Of a stretch of 64,000 bases of DNA, positions 27,346-35,681 are shown one piece after another (position 1 is the first letter of the stretch; each line of letters begins with the position of its first letter). The notes below the pieces were generated by a model. That model was not told the DNA's origin and did no database searches. It saw only the letters and a list, made by a program, of their open reading frames with translations. The stretch is taken from NCBI RefSeq assembly GCF_000025985.1, contig NC_003228.3, positions 620,001-684,000 of the forward strand. Direction: 5' to 3'. The translations under genes and the position numbers were made by a program. The DNA is from Bacteroides fragilis NCTC 9343 (GTDB lineage: Bacteria; Bacteroidota; Bacteroidia; Bacteroidales; Bacteroidaceae).

Positions 27346-28539
27346 ATGAACCAACTATCAGACCGTTTGAACAGCTTGTCGCCCTCGGCGACTCTTGCTA
27401 TGTCGCAAAAAAGTGCTGAGCTGAAAGCTCAGGGTGTTGATGTAATTAACCTCAGTGTGGGAGAACCTGACTTCAATACTCCCGACCACATCAAAGAAGC
27501 TGCCAAGAAAGCGGTAGATGACAACTTCTCTCGCTACTCTCCGGTTCCGGGTTATCCGGCTTTGCGTAATGCTATCGTAGAGAAACTGAAGAAAGAAAAC
27601 GGTCTGGAATATACAGCCGCTCAGATTTCTTGTGCAAATGGGGCAAAACAATCTGTATGTAACACTATTATGGTGTTGGTGAATCCGGGTGACGAGGTCA
27701 TTGTACCTGCTCCTTATTGGGTAAGCTATCCTGAAATGGTGAAACTGGCAGAAGGTACACCGGTGATTGTGACTGCCGGTATCGAACAGGATTTCAAAAT
27801 TACTCCTGCGCAACTGGAAGCTGCCATTACTCCCAAAACCAAAGCATTGATACTTTGCTCACCGTCTAACCCGACCGGTTCGGTTTACAGCAAAGAAGAA
27901 TTGGCTGGTTTGGCTGCTGTGTTGGCAAAGTATCCACAAGTCATAGTCGTTGCCGACGAGATCTATGAACACATCAATTATATCGGAAAACATCAGAGCA
28001 TTGCTCAGTTCCCCGAGATGAAAGACCGTACCGTGATTGTTAACGGTGTGTCAAAGGCGTATGCGATGACCGGATGGAGAATTGGGTTCATAGCCGGCCC
28101 GGAATGGATTGTGAAGGCTTGCAATAAACTTCAGGGACAGTATACTTCAGGCCCTTGTTCGGTATCTCAGAAGGCTGCCGAGGCTGCTTATACAGGTTCT
28201 CAGGCTCCGGTTGAGGAGATGCGTCAAGCCTTCGAACGTCGTCGTGACCTGATTGTAAAATTGGCAAAGGAAGTTCCCGGATTTGAGGTAAATGTACCGG
28301 AAGGTGCTTTCTACCTGTTCCCTAAATGCAGTTCTTTCTTTGGTAAATCAGCGGGTGACCGTAAGATTGAGAATTCGGATGATCTGGCGATGTATCTGCT
28401 TGAAGATGCTCACGTAGCATGTGTAGGCGGTACTTCTTTCGGAGCTCCTGAATGCATTCGCATGAGTTATGCTACCAGCGATGAAAATATCGTTGAAGCA
28501 ATTCGCCGTATTAAAGAAGCATTGGCGAAGTTGAAATAA
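27346..28539 (+). CDS. Class I pyridoxal-phosphate aminotransferase (aspartate aminotransferase-like)
   Basis: A 397-residue fold-type I aminotransferase. Visible motifs: VINLSVGEPDFNTP (about 30-43), SNPTGSVYS near 185, the PLP lysine in NGVSKAYAMTGWR (about residue 237), and a C-terminal RMSYATS arginine that binds the substrate carboxylate. This subgroup commonly uses aspartate and oxaloacetate; exact specificity is inferred. It stands alone, 82 bp after ribBA, with a hairpin terminator after it. Confidence 0.93.
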   Translation: MNQLSDRLNSLSPSATLAMSQKSAELKAQGVDVINLSVGEPDFNTPDHIKEAAKKAVDDNFSRYSPVPGYPALRNAIVEKLKKENGLEYTAAQISCANGAKQSVCNTIMVLVNPGDEVIVPAPYWVSYPEMVKLAEGTPVIVTAGIEQDFKITPAQLEAAITPKTKALILCSPSNPTGSVYSKEELAGLAAVLAKYPQVIVVADEIYEHINYIGKHQSIAQFPEMKDRTVIVNGVSKAYAMTGWRIGFIAGPEWIVKACNKLQGQYTSGPCSVSQKAAEAAYTGSQAPVEEMRQAFERRRDLIVKLAKEVPGFEVNVPEGAFYLFPKCSSFFGKSAGDRKIENSDDLAMYLLEDAHVACVGGTSFGAPECIRMSYATSDENIVEAIRRIKEALAKLK

Positions 28540-28560
28540 GATTCAGCCAATCAGATAAAA

Positions 28561-28597
28561 AAGGAGGGTGTTATCTGTGAAAAGGTGCATCCTTCTT
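28561..28597 (+). terminator. Stem-loop after the aminotransferase gene
   Basis: AAGGAGGGTG (28561-28570) pairs over 10 bp (two G-U) with GCATCCTTCTT (28587-28597), followed by TACTTTTAG. Probable intrinsic terminator with a modest U-run. Confidence 0.5.
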
Positions 28598-28668
28598 TAC
28601 TTTTAGAGTATTTGGTTTCGATACTCTGTTCTCTAAAGAGACATTACAACACAAAATATACACAACAC

Positions 28669-31404
28669 ATGAAGAACATTTTTTTTATCTGCTTATTCTT
28701 AAGCATGAGCCTCGCCGTATCCGGTAAGAAGGCTCAAGTGAGTATCTCCTGTCTGAAAACCGAGATGCTTGTAAATCCCCAAAACATTGATTGTCCCTCT
28801 CCCCGTTTGAGTTGGGAGATTTTATCTGATGTGAGAGATGTAAGACAAGTCTCCTACCATATCCTCGTATCCACTTCGTTGGAGAAATTAAACCGGGAAG
28901 AAGGTGATTTGTGGGATACGGGTGATGTGGCGTCCGATCAGTCCGCATATATTTCGTATGGCGGCGATATGCTCGATAGCCGTATCCAATGTTATTGGAA
29001 AGTGAGGGTAAAAACCAATAAAGGTATTTCCGCTTGGAGTGAACCTGCCAGTTGGGAGATGGGACTGTTGCATCCGTCGGACTGGCAGGCTGTGTGGATA
29101 GGGAGAGCTTTTCCACAAGATAAACTGGAGGGGAATACGCGAGTCCCTGCCCGTTATCTGCGCAAACCTTTCAATTTGAACTCGAAGAAAGTGAGAAAGG
29201 CTACCCTGTACATTTGCGGATTAGGATTTTATGAGACCTATATTAACGGAAAGAAGATTGGAGATCAGGTATTGGCTCCTACGCCTACGGATTATTCCAA
29301 ATCGGTGAAGTATAATCGGTTTGATGTGACCGGACAATTATTAAAGGGAGCTAATGCCATCGGTGTCATCTTGGGCAACGGACGGTATACTTCGATGCGT
29401 ATGCCGGGAGTGCGCCATTTTGATGTACCTAAAATGATTGCCCAACTTGAGGTATACTATGAAGATGGAGAGAAACGGGTGATTGCGAGCGATGCTTCCT
29501 GGAAAATAACGGCCGAAGGTCCCATCGGGACAAATAATGAGTTTGACGGTGAAGAGTATGATGCAAGAAAAGAGATGCCGGGATGGAATACATATCCGTT
29601 TGATGATACGAAATGGCTTCAGGCAGAAGTTGTAAGCCTGCCGGGAGGAAAGTTGGAGGCCCAACTCAATCGTAATATGAAAGTGATGGATACCGTGAAA
29701 CCTATCGGTATTACCGAATCGGCTCCCGGAGTATATATTCTGGATATGGGACAAAATATGGTCGGTTGGCTTCGCATGAAAGTAAAGGGGCAATCCGGCG
29801 ATACGTTGAAACTGCGTTTTGCCGAGTTGTTGCAGAAAGACGGTTCTATTTATACGGCAAATCTGCGAACGGCACATTCGGCAGATACCTATATCTTAAA
29901 GGGAAATTCTATGGAAGAGTGGCAACCGACTTTTACTTATCATGGATTTCGTTTTGTTGAATTGACGGGTTTCAGGGAAAAACCTTCTCTATCCGACTTC
30001 GAGGGACAAGTGATTTATGATGAAATGGAGACTACGGGTAATCTGGAAACCTCCGACCCGATGATCAACAGGATTTACAAGAACGCTTATTGGGGTATAC
30101 GTGGTAATTATCGCGGCATGCCTACCGACTGTCCGCAACGTGACGAACGTATGGGGTGGCTGGGTGACCGTGCGGTTGGTTCGCAAGGAGAAAGTTATAT
30201 TTTTAATAATCATCTTCTTTACGCCAAATGGCTCGATGATATTGAACAGGCGCAGAAAGAAAATGGAGCTGTACCCGATGTGGCTCCTAACTACTGGGAC
30301 GTTTGCACTGACAATATGACCTGGCCCGGTGCCTATTTAATCATAGCAAATATGCTTTATGATCAGTTTGGCGATAAACAACCCATCATCAAACATTATC
30401 CTTCGATGAAGAAGTGGATGCGTTATATGAAAGATAAGTATATGGTAGATCATATTATGACGAAAGATAATTTTGGAGACTGGTGTATGCCTCCCGAATC
30501 TCCCGAACTGATCCACTCTAAAGATCCTTCACGTATCACGGAAGCTGCGGTGCTGGGAACAACCTTTTATTATTATTTGTCCAATTTGATGGTACGGTTT
30601 GCAGCGTTGGCCGGTTATCCGCAGGATGCTGAAGATTTTCGGAAAGAGAGTGAACTGGTTAAAGAAGCTTTTAATTCAAAATACCTTCATACGGAATTGG
30701 GGTATTATAGCAACAATACAGTTACTGCAAATATCCTTTCCCTGCGGTTCGGCATGGTTCCTGAGGCTTATAAGGAAGTCGTGTTCCGGAATATAGTTGA
30801 GAAAACAACGAAAGATTTCAATGGGCATGTCAGTACCGGCCTGGTCGGTATCCAGCAGTTGATGCGCGGACTATCGGATTATGGAAGAACTGACCTCGCC
30901 TATCGGATAGCGACTAACCGGACTTATCCGAGTTGGGGATATATGGTAGATAATGGAGCAACCACAATCTGGGAGCTGTGGAATGGTAATACAGCCGATC
31001 CGGCTATGAATTCTGCCAACCATGTGATGCTGTTGGGCGATCTGATTGTATGGGCATATGGCTATCTGGGAGGTATCAGCAATGCTCCCGGGAGTGTCGG
31101 TTTTAAACAGATACAGCTAAAGCCTTACCCGGTAGATGGCCTCGATTTTGTGAATACTTCGTTTCACTCTATCTACGGTGAGGTGAGAAGTCATTGGAAA
31201 AAAGAGGACGGTTCGTTCTGTTGGGATATCTCGGTGCCGTGCAATACTTCTGCTTTGGTTTATGTGCCGGTAGCAGATAAAAGTATCGATCCGAAAGAAA
31301 AGAAGCGGATCGTCGGAGAGGGGGGGACTTTTCTCCGGATGGAAGGTAGTTATGCTGTCTTTAGTTTTCCTTCGGGAAGTTATCAATTGAAGACGCGGTT
31401 ATAA
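28669..31404 (+). CDS. GH78-family alpha-L-rhamnosidase, secreted
   Basis: A 911-residue enzyme from the ATG that begins a signal peptide (about 1-20, LAVSGKK). An in-frame upstream extension to 28585 has no signal sequence and overlaps the terminator region. It shows the GH78 layout: N-terminal beta domains (RLSWEILSD near 45), the RaMNOSIDASE-type jellyroll (LYICGLGFYETYINGKKIGD near 185), then the (alpha/alpha)6 barrel with TDCPQRDERMGWLGDR near 485, where the catalytic acidic residues lie in this family, and WNGNTADPAMNSANH near 770. It hydrolyses terminal alpha-L-rhamnose from plant or bacterial glycans. It is not beside susC/susD and appears monocistronic. Confidence 0.93.
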   Translation: MKNIFFICLFLSMSLAVSGKKAQVSISCLKTEMLVNPQNIDCPSPRLSWEILSDVRDVRQVSYHILVSTSLEKLNREEGDLWDTGDVASDQSAYISYGGDMLDSRIQCYWKVRVKTNKGISAWSEPASWEMGLLHPSDWQAVWIGRAFPQDKLEGNTRVPARYLRKPFNLNSKKVRKATLYICGLGFYETYINGKKIGDQVLAPTPTDYSKSVKYNRFDVTGQLLKGANAIGVILGNGRYTSMRMPGVRHFDVPKMIAQLEVYYEDGEKRVIASDASWKITAEGPIGTNNEFDGEEYDARKEMPGWNTYPFDDTKWLQAEVVSLPGGKLEAQLNRNMKVMDTVKPIGITESAPGVYILDMGQNMVGWLRMKVKGQSGDTLKLRFAELLQKDGSIYTANLRTAHSADTYILKGNSMEEWQPTFTYHGFRFVELTGFREKPSLSDFEGQVIYDEMETTGNLETSDPMINRIYKNAYWGIRGNYRGMPTDCPQRDERMGWLGDRAVGSQGESYIFNNHLLYAKWLDDIEQAQKENGAVPDVAPNYWDVCTDNMTWPGAYLIIANMLYDQFGDKQPIIKHYPSMKKWMRYMKDKYMVDHIMTKDNFGDWCMPPESPELIHSKDPSRITEAAVLGTTFYYYLSNLMVRFAALAGYPQDAEDFRKESELVKEAFNSKYLHTELGYYSNNTVTANILSLRFGMVPEAYKEVVFRNIVEKTTKDFNGHVSTGLVGIQQLMRGLSDYGRTDLAYRIATNRTYPSWGYMVDNGATTIWELWNGNTADPAMNSANHVMLLGDLIVWAYGYLGGISNAPGSVGFKQIQLKPYPVDGLDFVNTSFHSIYGEVRSHWKKEDGSFCWDISVPCNTSALVYVPVADKSIDPKEKKRIVGEGGTFLRMEGSYAVFSFPSGSYQLKTRL

Positions 31405-31432
31405 TTTGCCAAACGTCTGAAAAGAAATAAAT

Positions 31433-31464
31433 AAAGGCTGCTTTCCATTAGGAAGGCAGCCTTT
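31433..31464. terminator. Bidirectional terminator between the rhamnosidase and ferredoxin genes
   Basis: A 14-bp stem with arms at 31433-31446 and 31451-31464 (one G-U), ATTA loop, AT-rich on both sides and TCTTTTTT after. It serves the convergent genes on both strands. Confidence 0.85.
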
Positions 31465-31486
31465 ATCTTTTTTGTTGGGGATTGTA

Positions 31487-31657
31487 TTATTCAGCTGGGT
31501 GAATTGCTTCAGAAGGACATACATCTGCGCAAGTACCACAATCTGTACACTGCTCAGGATCAATTGAGTAAATATCACCTTCAGAGATAGCGCCAACCGG
31601 ACACTCGTCAATACAAGTTCCGCAAGCAATACAATCTTCACTAATTACGTAAGCCAT
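31487..31657 (-). CDS. 2[4Fe-4S] ferredoxin, 56 residues
   Basis: A short reading frame: Met-Ala-Tyr-Val start, first cluster motif CIACGTCIDECP and second CTDCGTCADVCP, ending HPAE. The two CxxCxxCxxxCP motifs bind two [4Fe-4S] clusters, as in clostridial-type ferredoxins used as low-potential electron carriers by anaerobes (for example with pyruvate:ferredoxin oxidoreductase). Length 56 is normal for this class. It is a single-gene unit with its own -7 box and a terminator shared with the facing gene. High expression is expected but not shown. Confidence 0.96.
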   Translation of the reverse strand: MAYVISEDCIACGTCIDECPVGAISEGDIYSIDPEQCTDCGTCADVCPSEAIHPAE

Positions 31658-31697
31658 TTTGTTTGATATTTTAATTATTAGTACTAATTTGTAGGTA

Positions 31698-31705
31698 CAA
31701 AAATA
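31698..31705 (-). promoter_or_regulatory. -7 box for the ferredoxin gene
   Basis: TATTTTTG on the minus strand, 40 bp before the ATG at 31657. No good -33 element at the expected distance. Confidence 0.5.
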
Positions 31706-31781
31706 GAGTTTTTAATCATTAGTTGGTATCGTTTTTGATTAAAATGTTTTAATTTGTATATCTTCTAAATAAGGAAAACAC

Positions 31782-31789
31782 TATTTTTG
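31782..31789 (+). promoter_or_regulatory. -7 box for metA
   Basis: TATTTTTG matches TAnnTTTG, 27 bp before the metA start codon. Divergent from the ferredoxin promoter about 80 bp away. Confidence 0.5.
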
Positions 31790-31816
31790 CATTGATTATT
31801 AAATACGTATGCAATT

Positions 31817-32734
31817 ATGCCTTTAAATTTACCCGATAAGCTTCCTGCGATAGAACTATTAAAAGAGGAGAATATCTTTGTGATAGATAACTCCCGCGCA
31901 ACACAACAAGACATCCGTCCGCTACGAATTGTTATCCTCAACCTGATGCCGTTGAAGATTACGACAGAAACAGACTTGGTGCGTTTACTCTCAAACACTC
32001 CGCTTCAGGTGGAAATTTCTTTTATGAAGATTAAAAGCCACACCTCGAAGAATACACCGATAGAGCACATGAAAACATTTTATACCGACTTCGACAAGAT
32101 GAGAGAAGACAGGTATGACGGTATGATTATCACCGGTGCACCGGTAGAGCAAATGGAGTTTGAGGAAGTGAACTATTGGGATGAAATAACGGAGATATTC
32201 GACTGGGCACGTACCCATGTCACCTCCACACTCTATATTTGTTGGGCAGCACAGGCGGGACTGTATCATCATTACGGTATCCCCAAGTATGCTTTGGATA
32301 AGAAAATGTTCGGCATTTTCAAGCATCGCACGCTGCTTCCGCTGCATCCCATCTTCCGTGGCTTCGATGATGAATTCTATGTGCCCCATAGCCGGCATAC
32401 GGAAGTGCGAAAGGAAGATATACTGAAAGTACCGGAATTGACATTACTTTCCGAGTCGGATGATTCGGGGGTATATATGGTGGTAGCCCGTGGCGGACGT
32501 GAGTTTTTTGTTACCGGGCACTCCGAGTACTCTCCACTGACACTGGATACGGAATATCGCCGGGATGTTTCGAAAGGGCTTCCCATCGAGATTCCCCGTA
32601 ACTATTACGTGAATGATGATCCGGACAAAGGACCGCTGGTGCGTTGGCGCGGACATGCCAACCTGTTGTTCTCCAATTGGCTGAACTATTTCGTCTATCA
32701 GGAGACTCCTTATAATATTGAAGATATCCGATGA
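31817..32734 (+). CDS. metA: MetA homoserine O-acyltransferase, predicted acetyl-CoA-specific
   Basis: A 305-residue MetA-family enzyme that activates homoserine for methionine synthesis. Counting residues gives the catalytic Cys142 in ICWAAQAG, His235 and Glu237 in TGHSEY, and Lys47. Residue 111 is glutamate (ITGAPVE). In studied MetA proteins Glu111 favours acetyl-CoA and Gly111 succinyl-CoA, so homoserine O-acetyltransferase is the better prediction than the usual succinyltransferase label. It overlaps the next gene by 4 bp, implying translational coupling. No SAM riboswitch is seen in the short leader. Confidence 0.95.
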   Translation: MPLNLPDKLPAIELLKEENIFVIDNSRATQQDIRPLRIVILNLMPLKITTETDLVRLLSNTPLQVEISFMKIKSHTSKNTPIEHMKTFYTDFDKMREDRYDGMIITGAPVEQMEFEEVNYWDEITEIFDWARTHVTSTLYICWAAQAGLYHHYGIPKYALDKKMFGIFKHRTLLPLHPIFRGFDDEFYVPHSRHTEVRKEDILKVPELTLLSESDDSGVYMVVARGGREFFVTGHSEYSPLTLDTEYRRDVSKGLPIEIPRNYYVNDDPDKGPLVRWRGHANLLFSNWLNYFVYQETPYNIEDIR

Positions 32735-34557
32735 TAAAACAACGTAAAATAGAATTGCTGGCTCCGGCCAAAAATCTGGAATGTGGCATAGCTGCTATTG
32801 ATCATGGAGCGGATGCTGTGTATATCGGTGCGCCGAAGTTTGGTGCCCGCGCGGCGGCAGTCAATTCATTGGAGGACATAGCTGCTTTGGTAGAGTATGC
32901 CCATCTGTACAATGCCCGGATTTATGTGACAGTCAATACTATCTTGAAAGATGAAGAACTGCAAGAGACGGAGAAGATGATTTGGGCTTTGTTCCGTGCC
33001 GGTGTAGATGCACTGATTGTGCAGGATATGGGAATCACCGGCCTGAATCTGCCGCCTATTCCGCTGCACGCCAGTACCCAGATGGATAACCGTACGGTGG
33101 AGAAGGTGCGATTTCTGGCTGATGCCGGTTTCCGGCAAGTGGTGTTGGCGCGCGAACTTTCGCTGCGTGAGATCAGCAAGATACACGAAGCTTGTCCGGA
33201 TGTACCTTTGGAAATATTCGTGCATGGAGCTCTCTGCGTCAGCTATAGCGGGCAGTGTTATGTTAGTCAGGCTTGTTTCGGGCGTAGCGCCAACCGGGGC
33301 GAATGTGCCCAGTTTTGCCGTTTGCCGTTCAGTCTGGTCGATGCTGAGGGACGGGTGATCGTGAAGGACAAGCACCTCCTTTCACTCAAAGACCTCAATC
33401 AGAGTGACGAATTGGAAGCACTGCTCGATGCCGGTGCCTCTTCTTTCAAGATAGAGGGACGACTGAAGGATGTCTCTTATGTAAAGAATGTGACGGCTGC
33501 CTATCGCCGGAAGCTGGATGCCATCTTTGCCCGCCGCAAAGAGTACGCGCGTGCCTCGTCCGGGAGTTGCCGTTATGCCTTTAACCCTCAGCTCGACAAG
33601 AGTTTCAGCCGGGGCTTTACCCATTATTACCTGCATGGACGTACCAAGGACGTTTTTTCGTTCGACACCCCTAAGTCGTTGGGCGAGGAGATGGGTACGA
33701 TGAAAGAGGCAAGAGGAAACTATCTGACCGTAGCGGGATTGAAATCTTTTAATAACGGTGACGGGGTGTGCTACATTGATGAGCAAGGCAGGCTGCAAGG
33801 CTTCCGCATCAACCGGGTGGAGGGCAATAAGCTTTATCCGCAGGAGATGCCCCGTATCAAGCCCCGTACGGTGTTATATCGAAATTTCGATCAGGAGTTC
33901 GAAAAGATTCTGGCTCGTAAGTCGTCCGAGCGCAGGATAGCTGTGTCTGTCCGATTGACGGATACTCCTTTCGGATTCGCCCTGACACTGACAGATGAAG
34001 ATGATAACAGTGTAACCCTGTCTCTGGCACGTGAGAAAGAGCCGGCACGTACACCACAGGAAGAGAATTTGAAAACACAGTTGGCTAAGTTTGGCAACAC
34101 CCCTTTCGAAGCGGTACGCATCGATATCGATTTTGCCGGGAACTGGTTTCTACCTGCTTCGGTACTCGCCGATTTTCGCCGGCAGGCCGTTGAGAAACTG
34201 ATTTCCGCCCGCCGTATCAATTATCGGAGGGAATTATTTGTACTGAAACCTACCGCTCATGCCTTTCCACAAAGCACGCTTACCTATCTGGGAAATGTGA
34301 TGAATGCACAAGCCGTTTCTTTCTATGCCGGGCACGGCGTGGCAAGCATCGCTCCTGCTTTTGAGCGGGCACCGGCAGAAAAGGCGGTATTGATGTTTTG
34401 CAAACATTGCCTGCGCTACAGCATGGGATGGTGTCCTGTCCATCAACGGGAACGCTCTCCGTACCGTGAGCCTTATTACCTGGTGTCGACAGATGGTAAA
34501 CGCTTCCGCCTGGAGTTTGACTGTAAGAACTGCCAAATGAAAGTGAATGCCGTATGA
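32731..34557 (+). CDS. Peptidase U32 family protein, RlhA-like
   Basis: A 608-residue protein with the U32 signature [19 protein letters not shown] (about residues 163-181) followed by clustered cysteines in [18 protein letters not shown]. Cysteine pairs near the C-terminus (CKHC, GWC, CKNC) recur. The length and C-terminal extension match RlhA-type U32 proteins, which in E. coli hydroxylate a 23S rRNA cytidine and use an iron-sulfur centre, rather than short collagenase-like members. Start overlaps metA stop by 4 bp and its stop overlaps the next gene by 4 bp. A link between methionine synthesis and rRNA modification is not established. Confidence 0.88.
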   Translation: MIKQRKIELLAPAKNLECGIAAIDHGADAVYIGAPKFGARAAAVNSLEDIAALVEYAHLYNARIYVTVNTILKDEELQETEKMIWALFRAGVDALIVQDMGITGLNLPPIPLHASTQMDNRTVEKVRFLADAGFRQVVLARELSLREISKIHEACPDVPLEIFVHGALCVSYSGQCYVSQACFGRSANRGECAQFCRLPFSLVDAEGRVIVKDKHLLSLKDLNQSDELEALLDAGASSFKIEGRLKDVSYVKNVTAAYRRKLDAIFARRKEYARASSGSCRYAFNPQLDKSFSRGFTHYYLHGRTKDVFSFDTPKSLGEEMGTMKEARGNYLTVAGLKSFNNGDGVCYIDEQGRLQGFRINRVEGNKLYPQEMPRIKPRTVLYRNFDQEFEKILARKSSERRIAVSVRLTDTPFGFALTLTDEDDNSVTLSLAREKEPARTPQEENLKTQLAKFGNTPFEAVRIDIDFAGNWFLPASVLADFRRQAVEKLISARRINYRRELFVLKPTAHAFPQSTLTYLGNVMNAQAVSFYAGHGVASIAPAFERAPAEKAVLMFCKHCLRYSMGWCPVHQRERSPYREPYYLVSTDGKRFRLEFDCKNCQMKVNAV

Positions 34558-35528
34558 GAGAGAAGGTCCGGTTCTGCGTAGCCTTGTGTTGTTCGGTGGT
34601 CATGGTTCTGTTGGCCTCTTGCCGTTATTCCCTGCCCGATCTTCCGGCGGAGGGAATGAGCCGGAAGACCAAAGACTCTCTGACTTACCTTTCCAAGTAT
34701 CATTATACGTGGAATACGAACCTGGAGGTGTTGGACGATTCGGTTCGTCTGGAATATCTTCCGTTGAAGGATGCCTATGTCAATCTGTATAAAGGTGACC
34801 GTGTGGTTGTGGCAGAGTTTTCTGTCCATCCGCAGGACAGTGTAGACAGTATCTGGGTAAAAGTAGCCCATTCTCAGGAAGTGCAGGGGTGGGTACGCAA
34901 TAAAGAGTTGGTGCGTTCGTTCGTACCGACTGATAGTATTTCGCAGTTCATCCATCTGTTCAGCGATACCCACGCTTCATATTTCGTTTTCATATTCGCC
35001 TTGTTTGTCGGGGTCTATCTGCTCCGTGCTTTTATGAAGAAGCGGTTACAGATGGTTTACTTTAATGATATCGACAGCGTCTATCCGTTGTTTCTTTGCC
35101 TGTTGATGGCATTCAGCGCTACAGTCTACGAGACGATGCAGGTGTTTGTACCCGACACTTGGGAGCATTTTTACTTCAATCCCACCTTGTCTCCGTTCAA
35201 GGTGCCTTTCATTCTTTCGGTATTCCTGACTGGCATTTGGCTGTTTATCATCGTCACTTTGGCCGTACTTGATGATCTGTTCCGTCAGCTTACTCCTGCC
35301 GCTGCTGTTTTCTACTTGCTGGGACTGATGTCGTGCTGCATTTTTTGTTACTTCTTCTTTATTCTCACCACACACATCTATATCGGCTATTTCTTTCTGG
35401 CCTGTTTCATCTGGCTTTTTGTAAAGAAAGTACGTAGAGGCTCCGGCTATAAATACCGTTGTGGGAACTGTGGACAGAAGCTTCGGGAGAAGGGACAATG
35501 TCCTCACTGTGGGGCTGTTAACGAATAA
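34554..35528 (+). CDS. Membrane protein with lipoprotein-type N-terminus, SH3-like region and C-terminal zinc ribbon
   Basis: A 324-residue protein of unassigned family. The N-terminus has a hydrophobic segment ending LLASC (Cys about residue 22), which looks like a lipobox. Residues about 45-125 resemble a bacterial SH3-like domain (LKDAYVNLYKGDRVVVAEF, VQGWVRNKELV). At least four hydrophobic helices follow (about 142-295). It ends with a zinc ribbon, CGNCGQKLREKGQCPHCG, presumably in the cytoplasm. It is translationally coupled to the U32 gene. Function unknown. Confidence 0.8.
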   Translation: MREKVRFCVALCCSVVMVLLASCRYSLPDLPAEGMSRKTKDSLTYLSKYHYTWNTNLEVLDDSVRLEYLPLKDAYVNLYKGDRVVVAEFSVHPQDSVDSIWVKVAHSQEVQGWVRNKELVRSFVPTDSISQFIHLFSDTHASYFVFIFALFVGVYLLRAFMKKRLQMVYFNDIDSVYPLFLCLLMAFSATVYETMQVFVPDTWEHFYFNPTLSPFKVPFILSVFLTGIWLFIIVTLAVLDDLFRQLTPAAAVFYLLGLMSCCIFCYFFFILTTHIYIGYFFLACFIWLFVKKVRRGSGYKYRCGNCGQKLREKGQCPHCGAVNE

Positions 35529-35559
35529 ATCGGGAATGTGGTATGAATGTTGGGGAGGT

Positions 35560-35637
35560 ACTCTCCGTTGGTTTAAAACCAAGAGGAGTTTACCCAGAGA
35601 GGTAAGGGGCATTGGTTTTAAACCAACACCCCTTACC
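35560..35637. terminator. Two tandem palindromic hairpins between convergent genes
   Basis: The second (35601-35637) is near-perfect: GGTAAGGGG ... TTGGTTT / AAACCAA ... CCCCTTACC. The first (35560-35589) has the same TTGGTTT/AAACCAA core. They lie between the stop codons of the zinc-ribbon gene (plus) and the TonB receptor (minus) and should end transcription from both sides. Confidence 0.7.
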
Positions 35638-35681
35638 TTTTAAACTAAAAATTAGTCGATCTTATGTCTGGTTTTATTATA

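Noticed and set aside
28669..31404. GH78 gene as part of a polysaccharide-utilisation locus
   Set aside because: No susC/susD or regulator within several genes on either side; it appears to stand alone.
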